Shown: positions 17,078-26,129, counted from the first letter of the stretch. The stretch: 64,000 nucleotides of DNA from Gammaproteobacteria bacterium (GCA_024234975.1 JACKNH010000012.1:1-64000), one strand, 5' to 3'. Notes: generated by a model not told the origin, from the sequence alone. Numbers and translations: made by a program.

Positions 17078-18322
17078 GTGCGCGGATTGGTATTGCCAGG
17101 AAGCTGCGAACACTTGGCGGCCCGCACCCGATGGGCGCGCTGCGTTATCGCGGCGCTTTGCAGTTGGGCGTTCGTCTTGATGGCGCCGCTCGGCGAGGCG
17201 CACGAGATTCCGAGTGATGTCACCGTCCGCTTCATCGTGCATCCCGGAACTGAGCGTATCGAACTGCTGGTGCGCGTGCCGCTCGAAGCCATGCAGGACA
17301 TGGCATTCCCTACGCTGGGGCCGGGGTATCTGGATATTGAACGCGCCGACAGCGAACTGAAGAACGCCGCGTTGCGCTGGCTGGCGGACGATATCCGGCT
17401 ATACGCAAATGGCGCGGCGCTTACGCCGCCCCGATTGATTGCCGTGATGGCGTCCATCCCCAGTGATCGCTCGTTCGTCGATTACGAATCCGCCCGCAAG
17501 CATGTGCTCGGCCCCGCGCTGCCTGCAGCGACGCAATTGGTCTGGCGCCAGGCGCTGCTGGATGCCTTGTTCGAGATTCCGGTTGAGTCGCCGGGCGCTG
17601 CCATTGCCATCCGCCCCGGCCTTGATCGGCTTGGTCTGAAGGTTACATCGGTCATCCGCTTTGAAGCGGACGACGGCGTCACGCGAATGTACGAAACCCG
17701 CAATGGCGCCGAGCGCATTGAACTGGACCCGCGCTGGCACACCGCTGCATTGCGCTTCGTCAAGCAGGGTTTCGAGCACATTGCCGGCGGTGCGGATCAC
17801 CTGTTGTTCCTGCTCTGCCTGGTGTTGCCGTTTCGCAAGGACCTGCGCGCGTTGGTGTGGATAGTCACGGCATTCACCGTCGCGCATTCCATCACGTTGA
17901 TCGGCTCTGCCTACGGGATGACGATCAACCGGTTGTGGTTCACGCCGCTGGTCGAAGTGCTGATTGCCGCATCGATTCTCTACATGGCCGTGGAGAACGT
18001 CATCAAGCCCAATGCGCGGATGCGCTGGATACTAGCGTTCGGCTTCGGCCTGGTACACGGCTTCGGATTTTCGTTTGCGCTACGGAACACCCTGCAATTC
18101 GCCGGCGACCATGTCCTGCTGTCGCTGCTTTCGTTCAACCTCGGTGTGGAACTCGGCCAGTTGCTGGTGCTGGCCCTGCTCATACCTGCTTTGTGGTTAC
18201 TGTTCCGTTACGTTGTTGCCGAACGCATCGGCACCATTGTGATCTCGGTGTTCATCGCCCATTCGGCGTGGCATTGGATGGGCGAGCGTTACGCGGTGCT
18301 GGAGCAGTTTCTGCCGGGTTAA
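17078..18322 (+). CDS. HupE/UreJ-type membrane protein
   Basis: A 414-residue protein initiated at GTG 17078. It has a signal/anchor segment near residues 20-40 (CVIAALCSWAFVLMAPLGEA), a periplasmic domain to about residue 225, then a membrane domain with about six helices. The membrane part has the HupE_UreJ_2 hallmarks: FKQGFEHIAGGADHLLFLL-like entry (FEHI..G.DH), VTAFTVAHSITL, GLVHGFGFSF and FNLGVELGQL. The conserved His and Asp residues in these helices suggest metal (Ni/Co) or small-solute permeation, which is family-level knowledge and not proven for this subgroup. No urease or hydrogenase genes are nearby. Confidence 0.75.
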   Translation: MRGLVLPGSCEHLAARTRWARCVIAALCSWAFVLMAPLGEAHEIPSDVTVRFIVHPGTERIELLVRVPLEAMQDMAFPTLGPGYLDIERADSELKNAALRWLADDIRLYANGAALTPPRLIAVMASIPSDRSFVDYESARKHVLGPALPAATQLVWRQALLDALFEIPVESPGAAIAIRPGLDRLGLKVTSVIRFEADDGVTRMYETRNGAERIELDPRWHTAALRFVKQGFEHIAGGADHLLFLLCLVLPFRKDLRALVWIVTAFTVAHSITLIGSAYGMTINRLWFTPLVEVLIAASILYMAVENVIKPNARMRWILAFGFGLVHGFGFSFALRNTLQFAGDHVLLSLLSFNLGVELGQLLVLALLIPALWLLFRYVVAERIGTIVISVFIAHSAWHWMGERYAVLEQFLPG

Positions 18323-18363
18323 CAGAGCACGGGCAGAATACAAGGTGAGTGGAATCCCTGAGT

Positions 18364-19035
18364 CTAGCGCGTCAATTCCGCCAACAGAAACGCGCTGACC
18401 GCCGCAATCTCCTCCGGCACGGCATTGTGGTCCATCGGGTAGATGTGCCACTCAACGGGCCAACCAGACCGCTGCAGGAAGTCTTTTGACCCCTCACCCC
18501 ATTCGAAGCGCACGACATTATCGTAGGTGCCATGCGCCATGAAGATGGGCGTGTCGCGATTGACCGCGGAAGCTTCCGTTGCCAGGGATTCGCCATCGAC
18601 CAGATAAGTGGACATTGCGATGATCCCGCCGAGTTTGTGGGTCGAGCGCAGGCCCGCATACAAAACGATGGCGCCGCCTTGCGAGAAACCGGCGAGGAAG
18701 ATGCGTTCGCTGGCCACACCGCGTTCAATTTCACGCGCGATGAGTTGTTCGATCTGCGCCTGCGAACGGCGGATGCCGGTGAGATCCGCGCGATCATTGA
18801 AATCCGCGGCCTTGATGTCATACCAGGCCGGCATGCGCATGCCGCCGTTGATGGTGACCGGGATTTCCGGGGCGTGCGGGAAAACGAATCGGACTGCAAC
18901 GCCGCGCGGCAGCTGCAGGGCGGGCACCACCGCCGACCAGCCGTGGCCGGAATCGCCCAGCCCGTGGAGCCAGATGACGGAGGCCGTCGGGTTCGGGCCG
19001 GTTTCTGTTTCTATTGCGTCGAGGTAGTCAGTCAT
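18364..19035 (-). CDS. alpha/beta hydrolase, phospholipase/carboxylesterase family
   Basis: 223 residues; the ATG at 19035 is chosen because the longer frame adds an arginine-rich, non-conserved extension. It has the acyl-protein thioesterase/carboxylesterase layout (Abhydrolase_2). The oxyanion segment WLHGLGDSG is near residue 23, the nucleophile elbow GFSQGG gives Ser118, Asp172 sits in HGTYDNVV, and His203 in MDHNAV. No signal peptide, so cytoplasmic. Family size is typically 215-225 residues, so it is complete. Substrate is likely a short-chain or thioester-linked acyl group. It converges with the HupE-like gene. Confidence 0.88.
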   Translation of the reverse strand: MTDYLDAIETETGPNPTASVIWLHGLGDSGHGWSAVVPALQLPRGVAVRFVFPHAPEIPVTINGGMRMPAWYDIKAADFNDRADLTGIRRSQAQIEQLIAREIERGVASERIFLAGFSQGGAIVLYAGLRSTHKLGGIIAMSTYLVDGESLATEASAVNRDTPIFMAHGTYDNVVRFEWGEGSKDFLQRSGWPVEWHIYPMDHNAVPEEIAAVSAFLLAELTR

Positions 19036-19193
19036 GGGGGCGATTATGCACCATCGCGTGGAAATCGGAATGTCTCGAACGGATGGTCGGGCGTTTCGAT
19101 ATCGGGACTGAAATGGCGCGCGGTCCACTGAATCGAACCTTTAACCGGGTAATCGATTACAGTATGACGTGTCACCATCATCGGGAGCCGCCC

Positions 19194-20492
19194 ATGCGAC
19201 GTTTATGTTTATTATCTCTTGCCCTGGCAGCGCATACGGGGCTGGTCGTCGCAGATGCTGATCTGGCGGCCGATGTGGCCAGTGATTACAGCGCAAATCT
19301 CAGCCCGCTGTTCCTGCATTTCCATCAACATCCCGAACTGTCCGGTCGCGAGGAGCAAACCTCCGCGCGATTGGCGGGCGAGTTACGGGCGCTGGGGCTT
19401 GAGGTGACTGAACATGTCGGTGGCACCGGCGTGGTCGCTCTGTTGCGTAATGGCAATGGACCGACGGTGTTGATCCGGGCCGATATGGATGGTCTGCCGG
19501 TGGCCGAACGTTCGGGCCTGGCTTATGCCTCGCAGGCAAAGCAGATGGATCCCTACGGTGTCGAACAGAGTGTGATGCATGCCTGCGGACACGATACACA
19601 TATGACAGCCCTGGTCGGCACCGCGCGGCAGTTGATTGCGCGCAAATCCGATTGGCATGGCACGGTGGTGTTCATCGGCCAGCCTGCAGAGGAAACCATC
19701 AGTGGCGCGAAGGCGATGCTGGAAGACGGGCTTTACTCGCGCTTCCCGAAGCCGGAATACGCGCTGGCCTTTCATGTGAACGCATTGGACGAGGCGGGGA
19801 AGGTGAGCGTGCCGGATGGCATCGCCTATTCGAGTTCCGATAGCGTCAACATCAAGGTACGCGGTATCGGCGCACACGGCGCGGCCCCGCACAAAGGCCT
19901 GGACCCGGTGCTCATCGCCTCATCGATTGTTGTGAACCTGCAATCCATCGTCGCGCGTACCATTGATCCTTTGCAGCCCGGCGTCGTCACGGTGGGGTCG
20001 ATACACGGCGGCGCGAAGCACAACATCATTCCCGAGGAAGTGAACCTGCAGCTCACGGTGCGTGCGGATACACCCGAAGTGCGCGATCAATTACTCGCCG
20101 CGATAAGGCGGGTGGCGCTGGGAACCGCAAAAGCTTTGGGCGCATCGGACGATATGTTGCCGATCGTCGAACCCCACGGTGAATCCACGCCGCCCACGCG
20201 CAACGATCCGGCGACGACACAGCGGGTGCGTGCGGTGATTGAAAAGTCACTGGGCGCTTCGCGCATGTCCAGCAAGCCGCGCGAAGGCATGGGTGCCGAA
20301 GATTTCGCTTACTTCGTGACGCCGGAGAGTGGCGTCAAAGGCGTGTACTTCGGCGTGGGCGGTACGCCGGCAGCGGATCTCGCGACGGCAGCGTCGCATC
20401 ATTCACCGCTGTTCAAAGTGACGCCGGAACCGGTGATCCGGTCGGCAGTGGAGGCGATGACGGTGGCGGCCATTGCGTTGATGTCCGACTAG
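19194..20492 (+). CDS. secreted M20-family amidohydrolase
   Basis: 432 residues from the ATG at 19194, preceded by GGGAG; the longer frame has no signal. The signal peptide is MRRLCLLSLALAAHTGLVVADA. The M20D (hippurate hydrolase/IAA-amino-acid hydrolase) motifs are present: LHFHQHPELSG near residue 41, IRADMDGLPV near 94, HACGHDTHM with His129, His133 and His136, QPAEE near 163, and a late GAEDFAYF...HHSPLF block. These residues bind a dinuclear metal site and hydrolyse N-acyl or peptide amides. Export to the periplasm is somewhat unusual for this family but common in this group of bacteria. A long hairpin follows 24 bases downstream. Confidence 0.88.
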   Translation: MRRLCLLSLALAAHTGLVVADADLAADVASDYSANLSPLFLHFHQHPELSGREEQTSARLAGELRALGLEVTEHVGGTGVVALLRNGNGPTVLIRADMDGLPVAERSGLAYASQAKQMDPYGVEQSVMHACGHDTHMTALVGTARQLIARKSDWHGTVVFIGQPAEETISGAKAMLEDGLYSRFPKPEYALAFHVNALDEAGKVSVPDGIAYSSSDSVNIKVRGIGAHGAAPHKGLDPVLIASSIVVNLQSIVARTIDPLQPGVVTVGSIHGGAKHNIIPEEVNLQLTVRADTPEVRDQLLAAIRRVALGTAKALGASDDMLPIVEPHGESTPPTRNDPATTQRVRAVIEKSLGASRMSSKPREGMGAEDFAYFVTPESGVKGVYFGVGGTPAADLATAASHHSPLFKVTPEPVIRSAVEAMTVAAIALMSD

Positions 20493-20515
20493 TCTGTCGC
20501 GATGTCGTCCACAGC

Positions 20516-20652
20516 GGGGAAAACGTCGAGGTTGGCTACAGGCCATGTGGAATCAGGACCGTGCGAGGCAGGAAGCCGAGCCCGAGCGTACAGGGATGTA
20601 TTCACAGCGAGTCCTGATCCCACATGGCCTGTAGCCAGCCCCCCGGTTTTCC
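20516..20652. repeat. long structured hairpin with conserved loop, copy 1
   Basis: The arm GGTTGGCTACAGGCCATGTG (20530-20549), continuing to AGGAC at 20559, pairs with GTCCTGATCCCACATGGCCT (20611-20630), continuing to CAGCC at 20640. Outer GGAAAAC/GGTTTTCC add to the stem. The 50-base loop (about 20560-20610) is nearly identical to that of a second hairpin at 40771. It sits between convergent genes, so it may end transcription in both directions, or be a structured RNA or mobile palindrome. Confidence 0.75.
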
Positions 20653-20754
20653 GGCCATTGCGAAACCTGGCATGCCCCGTACGCCAAGCAAGCCGTACAC
20701 ATAGATATGTCTCCGAATCAGGCTCGGGCCAGACGGCGCACTCGATGCGTCGAC

Positions 20755-21402
20755 TTACTTTATCGGTGGCAGCTGCGCCAGCCCCGGCAGGTGTTCGTCG
20801 ACGGCAATGGCGTAATAGCCGCTGGCGGCATAGGTGATCATCACCGCCACCAGATCCATCGCCCCGCGGGTGCCGAATAATTCCTTCGCGTTCGCAAACG
20901 TGGCGGAACTCATCTGGCGGTCGCGCAGCATTTCGCGGCCGAACTGAATGACGGCAGCGTCGCGCGGGTCGAGGCCGGAGACGGGTTTGTTGTGTTCGAT
21001 GACGTCGATCACGTTCGCATCGAGGCCCGCTTTGGTGGCCGAGCGAACGTGGCCATACCACTCCAATTCGTAGTTCGTTTCGCGGCAGGCCACCAACGTG
21101 GCGACTTCGCGCGTCAGCACATCGAGCGTGCCACTGATTGCGCCGTCATGCAGCGCGACCAGGGCCTTGGCCACCGGAATGTTGTAAGCCGCGTACGCGG
21201 CCGGGCCGGTCAGCGGATCGTCCCTGCCACTACCGGGATTGAAGATGTCGGCCAGCGGCTTGCCTTCATTGCCGAGTTCCACGCGCGACAGGTGCGGGAT
21301 CCTGGCGCCGGATGCAGGGTTGATGTCGGCCGGGATTTCCTGCGCGTGCACGGTTGCAAGGGTGGAGTACAAGGCGATCGCGACCAGCGTGTTCGTGTTC
21401 AT
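20755..21402 (-). CDS. exported carboxymuconolactone decarboxylase-like protein
   Basis: 215 residues from the ATG at 21402; signal peptide MNTNTLVAIALYSTLATVHAQ. The mature part carries the CMD/AhpD-like core: REVATLVACRETNYELEWYGH (Glu-Trp-x2-His motif), then AGLDANVIDVIE and FGREMLRD. The AhpD CxxC redox pair is absent, so it belongs to the decarboxylase-like or uncharacterised side of the family. It is the last gene of a minus-strand operon, 29 bases after a quinoprotein gene. A signal peptide on this normally cytoplasmic fold is unusual and implies that the whole operon acts in the periplasm. A role on a lactone or beta-keto acid intermediate is inferred only from family and context. Confidence 0.8.
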   Translation of the reverse strand: MNTNTLVAIALYSTLATVHAQEIPADINPASGARIPHLSRVELGNEGKPLADIFNPGSGRDDPLTGPAAYAAYNIPVAKALVALHDGAISGTLDVLTREVATLVACRETNYELEWYGHVRSATKAGLDANVIDVIEHNKPVSGLDPRDAAVIQFGREMLRDRQMSSATFANAKELFGTRGAMDLVAVMITYAASGYYAIAVDEHLPGLAQLPPIK

Positions 21403-21431
21403 CAAGGATTTCCTCGTATTGACTGACGTGC

Positions 21432-23441
21432 TCAACGCCGTGGCGCCGGCAGCGCAAATGCAGTGATGGTGTCACCGGCGGCCACCGCAATGTACTGCCG
21501 GCCATCGAATTCATAAGCCATCGGCGAGCCACGCCAGCTGCGGACGTTGGCCTGGAACTGCCACAATACTTCGCCCGTGGCGGCATCGGCCGCCATGAAC
21601 GAGCCGCTGTTCTCGTCGAACATCACCAGGCCGCTTGCCGTGGTCAGCACGCCTGGAAAGGTGTTGAAGGGCGACGGCCCCTGGGCGATCTCCAGCTTGG
21701 TGTCGCCGGTGTGGATGTCGATGGCGCGCAAGGATCGCACGCTGGTTTCACCCGGCACGCCCCGCGCTACGCCGCTCATATAACTTTGCAGCGGTCTCCA
21801 GGTCTGCTCACGCGCCGAGAACAGATTGCAGGCTTCCAACACTTGCACGTAATAGGTCTGCGTCTGCGCAATGTAACCGGTGGAGTACCAGTTGGTGCCG
21901 CCGATAAGACCGGGGCACACGTACTGTTCACCGGTTTCAGTCACCGGCAGCTCCTTCAGAATCGGCCGGCCATCAGCGCCGATGCCTTCCGCCCAGTTCT
22001 GATTCTTCAGGAAGGGTTTGGCCAGCAGCAGTTCACCGCTGACGCGATCAAGAACATAAAAAAATCCGTTGCGGTTGGCCTGCACCAGCAGCTTGCGCGG
22101 CTTACCGTTCCACTCGGCATCGATCAATGCGATGGGTTCCTGCGCATCCCAATCGTGGGTGTCGTGCGGCGTGAACTGGTAGTGCCAGAGCAGTTCACCG
22201 GTCTTCGCGTTCAGCGCGACAACGCTGTCGGTATACAGGTTGTCGCCATCGCGATTTTCGCCGTAAAGGTCAGGGCCGGGATTACCCACTGGCCAGTACA
22301 ACACGTTCAGTTCCGGGTCGAACGAGCCGGGCATCCAGGTCGCGCCGGCGCCGTGGGCGATGGCTTCGGCACTGGGCCAGGTCTCCGAACCGGGTTCGCC
22401 CCAGGCGGGAATCGTCCAGAAGCGCCAGGCTTCTTTTCCTGTGTCCTGACGATAGGCGGCGATGAAACCGCGTACGCCTTCGTCACCGCCGGCATGACCG
22501 CCGATCACGAGATCGTTGAATACCAGTGGCGCATTGGTGCTGTTGTAGCTCTGCGTCCAGTCGGCCATGGGCGTTTCCCATAACTCGCTGCCGTCCGCCG
22601 TACTCAACGCGATGAGATGCGCATTGTCGGTGAGGAAGAAGACCCGATTGCCAGCGACGGCCACGCCGCGGTTGGCGCCGAAGGTGGCGTTGCCGGCGAG
22701 GCCCTCGGTAAACGGCCGTGACCAATGCCAGATCTGGCGGCCACTGCCGGCATCCAACGCCCACACCGAGTTGCGATAGGTGACATACATCACGCCGTTC
22801 GCGACCACGGGCGTGGTCTGCACCATGCCGGGCGCATTCAGGTTGAATGTCCACACCGGGCCAAGCTGATGCACATTGCTCTTGTCGATCTGCGTGAGAT
22901 CGGTGTGGCGATAGCCGCGGGTGGCGCCGTTGTAGGTCGGCCAGTCGGCGGTGCTGGTCACTTCACGGAATCGATCCTGCGGCAAACGGCGTAACAGGCG
23001 GATGCGGCCTGAATCATCGCGCAATTGCAGATCGGCATAGCCTTCGCCCGTCACCACGCCAGTGAGCTTCGTCCCATCGGCCAGCGTCAACGTGCGGCGG
23101 TCCTCACGTGCTGCCGGGTTGAATGCACCGAAGGGCGCCATCGATCGCATGTAACCGATCAACGTTGAAAGTTCCGCGTCGGCAACCGTTACCGGCGGCA
23201 TGCCTTTCTCCGGATTGCCCTTGCGCAGGTAGGCGGCCAGTGCTTCGTCGGTCAAGGCGGAGTAGGCGGCTACGATGGACGGCCCGTACTCGCCGCCATT
23301 GCCGTCGCCGCCATGACAGCGCGCGCAGGTCAGGTCGAACAACTGGTGGCCTTGTTCCAGCGTTTGCGCGTGGGTGATGTTGGCGAAGCACGGCATGACC
23401 ATCACGCTGGCAACCAGCGAACGCAAGGTGCTGCGGAACAT
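21432..23441 (-). CDS. PQQ-dependent dehydrogenase with N-terminal cytochrome c domain
   Basis: 669 residues from the ATG at 23441 (GAAGGA upstream); signal peptide to about residue 26. Residues 30-115 form a class I cytochrome c domain with CARCH (Cys39, Cys42, His43) and a distal Met in GMPPV. A short beta module follows (about 120-165), then an eight-bladed PQQ propeller. Metal/PQQ site landmarks are GGDEGVRG (Asp where the family has Glu), VGNPGPD, and HDWDA, which has the catalytic Asp plus a second Asp two residues later. The vicinal Cys-Cys pair of classic quinoprotein alcohol dehydrogenases is missing. Type II enzymes carry the cytochrome at the C-terminus, so this order is atypical. 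Confidence 0.85.
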   Translation of the reverse strand: MFRSTLRSLVASVMVMPCFANITHAQTLEQGHQLFDLTCARCHGGDGNGGEYGPSIVAAYSALTDEALAAYLRKGNPEKGMPPVTVADAELSTLIGYMRSMAPFGAFNPAAREDRRTLTLADGTKLTGVVTGEGYADLQLRDDSGRIRLLRRLPQDRFREVTSTADWPTYNGATRGYRHTDLTQIDKSNVHQLGPVWTFNLNAPGMVQTTPVVANGVMYVTYRNSVWALDAGSGRQIWHWSRPFTEGLAGNATFGANRGVAVAGNRVFFLTDNAHLIALSTADGSELWETPMADWTQSYNSTNAPLVFNDLVIGGHAGGDEGVRGFIAAYRQDTGKEAWRFWTIPAWGEPGSETWPSAEAIAHGAGATWMPGSFDPELNVLYWPVGNPGPDLYGENRDGDNLYTDSVVALNAKTGELLWHYQFTPHDTHDWDAQEPIALIDAEWNGKPRKLLVQANRNGFFYVLDRVSGELLLAKPFLKNQNWAEGIGADGRPILKELPVTETGEQYVCPGLIGGTNWYSTGYIAQTQTYYVQVLEACNLFSAREQTWRPLQSYMSGVARGVPGETSVRSLRAIDIHTGDTKLEIAQGPSPFNTFPGVLTTASGLVMFDENSGSFMAADAATGEVLWQFQANVRSWRGSPMAYEFDGRQYIAVAAGDTITAFALPAPRR

Positions 23442-23487
23442 GTGACGATTCCTTCTCAGGGTTGCGAGGGCGAATTGCGGCGTTGGA

Positions 23488-24456
23488 TCAATTGATCGCC
23501 AGCGGTCGGAGCGGCGAGCCTGTCGCACCCTTGTAGCGAATCGGCGTCGCGATGAACATGAATTCGTAAATGCCATCGTTCACCAGTTCCTCGAAAATCA
23601 TGTTCTCGATATTGAACACGCCGTTCTTGGTCATCAGCTCCTGGTGTACCGGGCCGAACAGTTCAGGATCGGGGTTGCGGGAGATCTCGGTGGCGAAGGT
23701 ATCGCCGCCGGTGACTGTCACTTTCTTTGCCACCAGCCAGCGCGCCACTTCCACGCCGATGCCGGGTGCATCTGCGTTGTAGGTCGCGGTGTCGCTGTAC
23801 CAGAGAGGCCCATAGCCGGTGCGGAACAACACTGCGTCACCCGGCTTGATGGCGGATTCGTTGATGCCTTGCCGCGCCAGCGCGCCGCGGGCATCCGCCA
23901 CGGTGATTTCGTAATCCGGCGCCAGCCGCTGTACGCCTTTGTAGCCGGCGATGTCGAGCAGAATGCCGTGGGTGAGAATCGGCTTGAGCTGCTCCACACC
24001 CAGCGCCCGCAGGCCATCCTTCGCATTCATCTCGCGTGCCGTGTAACCGTTGTAGAACACGCGCTGTACGCTGCCATCGGCCATCTTCATTTCCGCGCCG
24101 ATGTGACCCAGACCATCAAACTGGGTGCCGACCTGGCCGATTTCCGCGGCGACGAATTCATCGTTGCCGACATTGCCGTTGCGGCCTGCCGCATCGCCAC
24201 CGGGCAACAGCCGCAGGGAGTAGGAACGCGCGCCGACCAGTGGCATGTCGTTGGTGTAGACATGGCCGAGCTCGTAAATTTTCCCGCGTTTGACCAGCGA
24301 CGTTGCTTCCAGCACTTTCTCCGGCGTGATGCGGTTGGATGCCCCTGCCTGATCTTCCGGGCCCCACTCTGAAGGCCACCACGGGCCGGCATCTCTCGAC
24401 TGTGCGGCGACGGTCAATGGTGCAAGCAAGGTGATGACAAGGATTCGATTGCGCAT
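23488..24456 (-). CDS. exported cyclase-family hydrolase (kynurenine formamidase-like fold)
   Basis: 322 residues from the ATG at 24456, behind GGAGA; signal peptide MRNRILVITLLAPLTVAAQ. The fold is that of the cyclase family (PF04199), which includes kynurenine formamidase and isatin hydrolase. The metal motif HxGTHxDxxxH reads QVGTQFDGLGH here (Gln108, Gln112, Asp114, His118), so two metal-binding His are replaced by Gln. Other conserved blocks are present: GILLDIAGYKGV, KPGDAVLFRTGYG, VTGGDTFATE. It lies between two quinoprotein genes (26 and 46 base gaps) in the operon. It likely hydrolyses an amide or lactone produced in the periplasm; the substrate is unknown. Confidence 0.8.
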   Translation of the reverse strand: MRNRILVITLLAPLTVAAQSRDAGPWWPSEWGPEDQAGASNRITPEKVLEATSLVKRGKIYELGHVYTNDMPLVGARSYSLRLLPGGDAAGRNGNVGNDEFVAAEIGQVGTQFDGLGHIGAEMKMADGSVQRVFYNGYTAREMNAKDGLRALGVEQLKPILTHGILLDIAGYKGVQRLAPDYEITVADARGALARQGINESAIKPGDAVLFRTGYGPLWYSDTATYNADAPGIGVEVARWLVAKKVTVTGGDTFATEISRNPDPELFGPVHQELMTKNGVFNIENMIFEELVNDGIYEFMFIATPIRYKGATGSPLRPLAIN

Positions 24457-24482
24457 GCGTTTCTCCGGCGTAGTCGTGAGAG

Positions 24483-26129
24483 TCATTTCTTCAATCCATA
24501 GACGTAAAGGCCATTGCCCATGGCGGCGGCGACATATTGGCTGCCATCGTTGATGAACGTGATGGGGCCGTTGCTGCCCTGGCCGCCCAAACGTTGTTGC
24601 CATAGCAGTTCGCCGCTGCGTGCGTCGAGTGCCAGTAACAGGCCTTCGCGATTGCCGGTGAACAACAGGTTGGACGCGGTCGTCAGAATGCCGCTGTGAC
24701 CGACATCGTTCATCGCAAAACGCCAGACGCGTTTGCCGGTGCGGGCATCGAGCGCGAGGATGGCGCCGTTGCCGACGGCTTCGGTCCAGGTGTTGATCGG
24801 TTGGTTGCCGAAGCCGGGAAGGTTGGCCGCGCCGGGTACCGGGCCGCCGAGCAGGCCACCGACATAGATGCGCCCCGGCACGTAATCCACGGCTTGCGCT
24901 GCGTATACCGTGCCGTAGTTCTCCCAGGCCGAAAGATAGAAGTAACCACTGCTGGGGCTGTAGGACGGCGAATACCAGTTGGTGCCGCCTTGCACGCCGG
25001 GATAAGTGACGCCGCTGGGGCCTTGCGGGGTTTCGATTGGCCGGCCCGTTTTCTTGTCCAGCCCGCTGGCCCAGTTCACTTTGACGAACGGCGTGCCATG
25101 CAGAAACTTCCCGTTGGTTCTGTCGAGCACATAATAGAAGCCGTTGCGATTGCCCCAGAGCATGATCTTGCCGCTGGAACGATCATCCTCAGGCATATCA
25201 GCCAGCACGGGGATCTGAATCGCGTCGTAATCGTAATCATCGTTCGGCGTGAACTGGAAATGCCAGACGAGTTTGCCGGTGTCCGGGTTCAACGCAACGA
25301 CGCTGTCTGAATACAGGTTGTCACCGGGCCGCACGCCCGGATTGAAATCAGGTCCCGGATTGCCAACACCCCAATAGGTCAGATTGAGATCCGGATCGTA
25401 GGAGCCGGTCAGCCAGATGGAGGCGCCGCCATGCATCCAGGCATCGCCGCCATCGGCCCAGGTCTCATGGCCGGGCTCGCCCGGGCCGGGGATGGTGTTG
25501 AAGCGCCAGACCTCATTACCGGTTGCGGCATCAAACGCTGCAATGAATCCGCGAATGCCGTATTCACCGCCGGCAACGCCGACGATCACCTTGTCCTTGA
25601 TGGCCAGTGGTGCGAGTGTCATCGCGTAGCCCAGGGCGGGATCGGCGATTTCGGTCTGCCATACCAGTTCTCCTGTGGTCGCATCGAGTGCAATGACCTT
25701 GGCGTCCAGTGTGGCCATGTATAACGTGTTGCCGAGCATCGCGAGCCCGCGATTCACCCGACCGCAGCACGGGCGCGCCGTGCTGTCCGGCACATGCTGG
25801 TAGCGCCAATACGGACGCCCGGTGGCGGCGTCCAGCGCGTAAACGGTATTGGGCGCTTCGGACAGATACATCACGCCATCCACCACCAGTGGTGTGGCTT
25901 CAAACGCTTCCAGTGATTGCGCCTGGAACACCCATTTAAGTTCAAGTTGATCAATGTTCGCCGGCGTGATCTCATCCAGCGTGGAGTAGCGCTGGCTCAT
26001 GTAGGTGCCGGAATACGTGAGCCAGTTGCCGGGGTCGGCAGCTGCGTTATCGAGGCGCTGCGGTGTGACCTGGGCCGTGGCCAGCAACGGCGCGCTGCAT
26101 AACGCCATTGCAAGATGTTTGAAGTTCAT
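24483..26129 (-). CDS. PQQ-dependent alcohol dehydrogenase
   Basis: 548 residues with a signal peptide (MNFKHLAMALCSAPLLATAQ). Eight-bladed quinoprotein propeller of the methanol/ethanol dehydrogenase family. The diagnostic vicinal disulfide is at Cys121-Cys122 (RPCCGRV), the metal ligand Glu is in GGEYGIRG (residue 189), Asn257 is in GNPGP, and the catalytic Asp300 is in DDYDYDA. Asp302 occupies the place of the additional lanthanide-ligating Asp of XoxF/PedH-type enzymes, where calcium enzymes have Ala or Ser. Its ATG overlaps the stop of the upstream cytochrome gene (ATGA), so the two are translationally coupled and that cytochrome is the probable electron acceptor. Confidence 0.9.
   Translation of the reverse strand: MNFKHLAMALCSAPLLATAQVTPQRLDNAAADPGNWLTYSGTYMSQRYSTLDEITPANIDQLELKWVFQAQSLEAFEATPLVVDGVMYLSEAPNTVYALDAATGRPYWRYQHVPDSTARPCCGRVNRGLAMLGNTLYMATLDAKVIALDATTGELVWQTEIADPALGYAMTLAPLAIKDKVIVGVAGGEYGIRGFIAAFDAATGNEVWRFNTIPGPGEPGHETWADGGDAWMHGGASIWLTGSYDPDLNLTYWGVGNPGPDFNPGVRPGDNLYSDSVVALNPDTGKLVWHFQFTPNDDYDYDAIQIPVLADMPEDDRSSGKIMLWGNRNGFYYVLDRTNGKFLHGTPFVKVNWASGLDKKTGRPIETPQGPSGVTYPGVQGGTNWYSPSYSPSSGYFYLSAWENYGTVYAAQAVDYVPGRIYVGGLLGGPVPGAANLPGFGNQPINTWTEAVGNGAILALDARTGKRVWRFAMNDVGHSGILTTASNLLFTGNREGLLLALDARSGELLWQQRLGGQGSNGPITFINDGSQYVAAAMGNGLYVYGLKK

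Noticed and set aside
20493..20837. Small plus-strand frame (111 residues) across the long hairpin
   Set aside because: It is made of the two arms and loop of the repeat and runs into the antisense of the CMD-like gene. No ribosome site or protein-like features.
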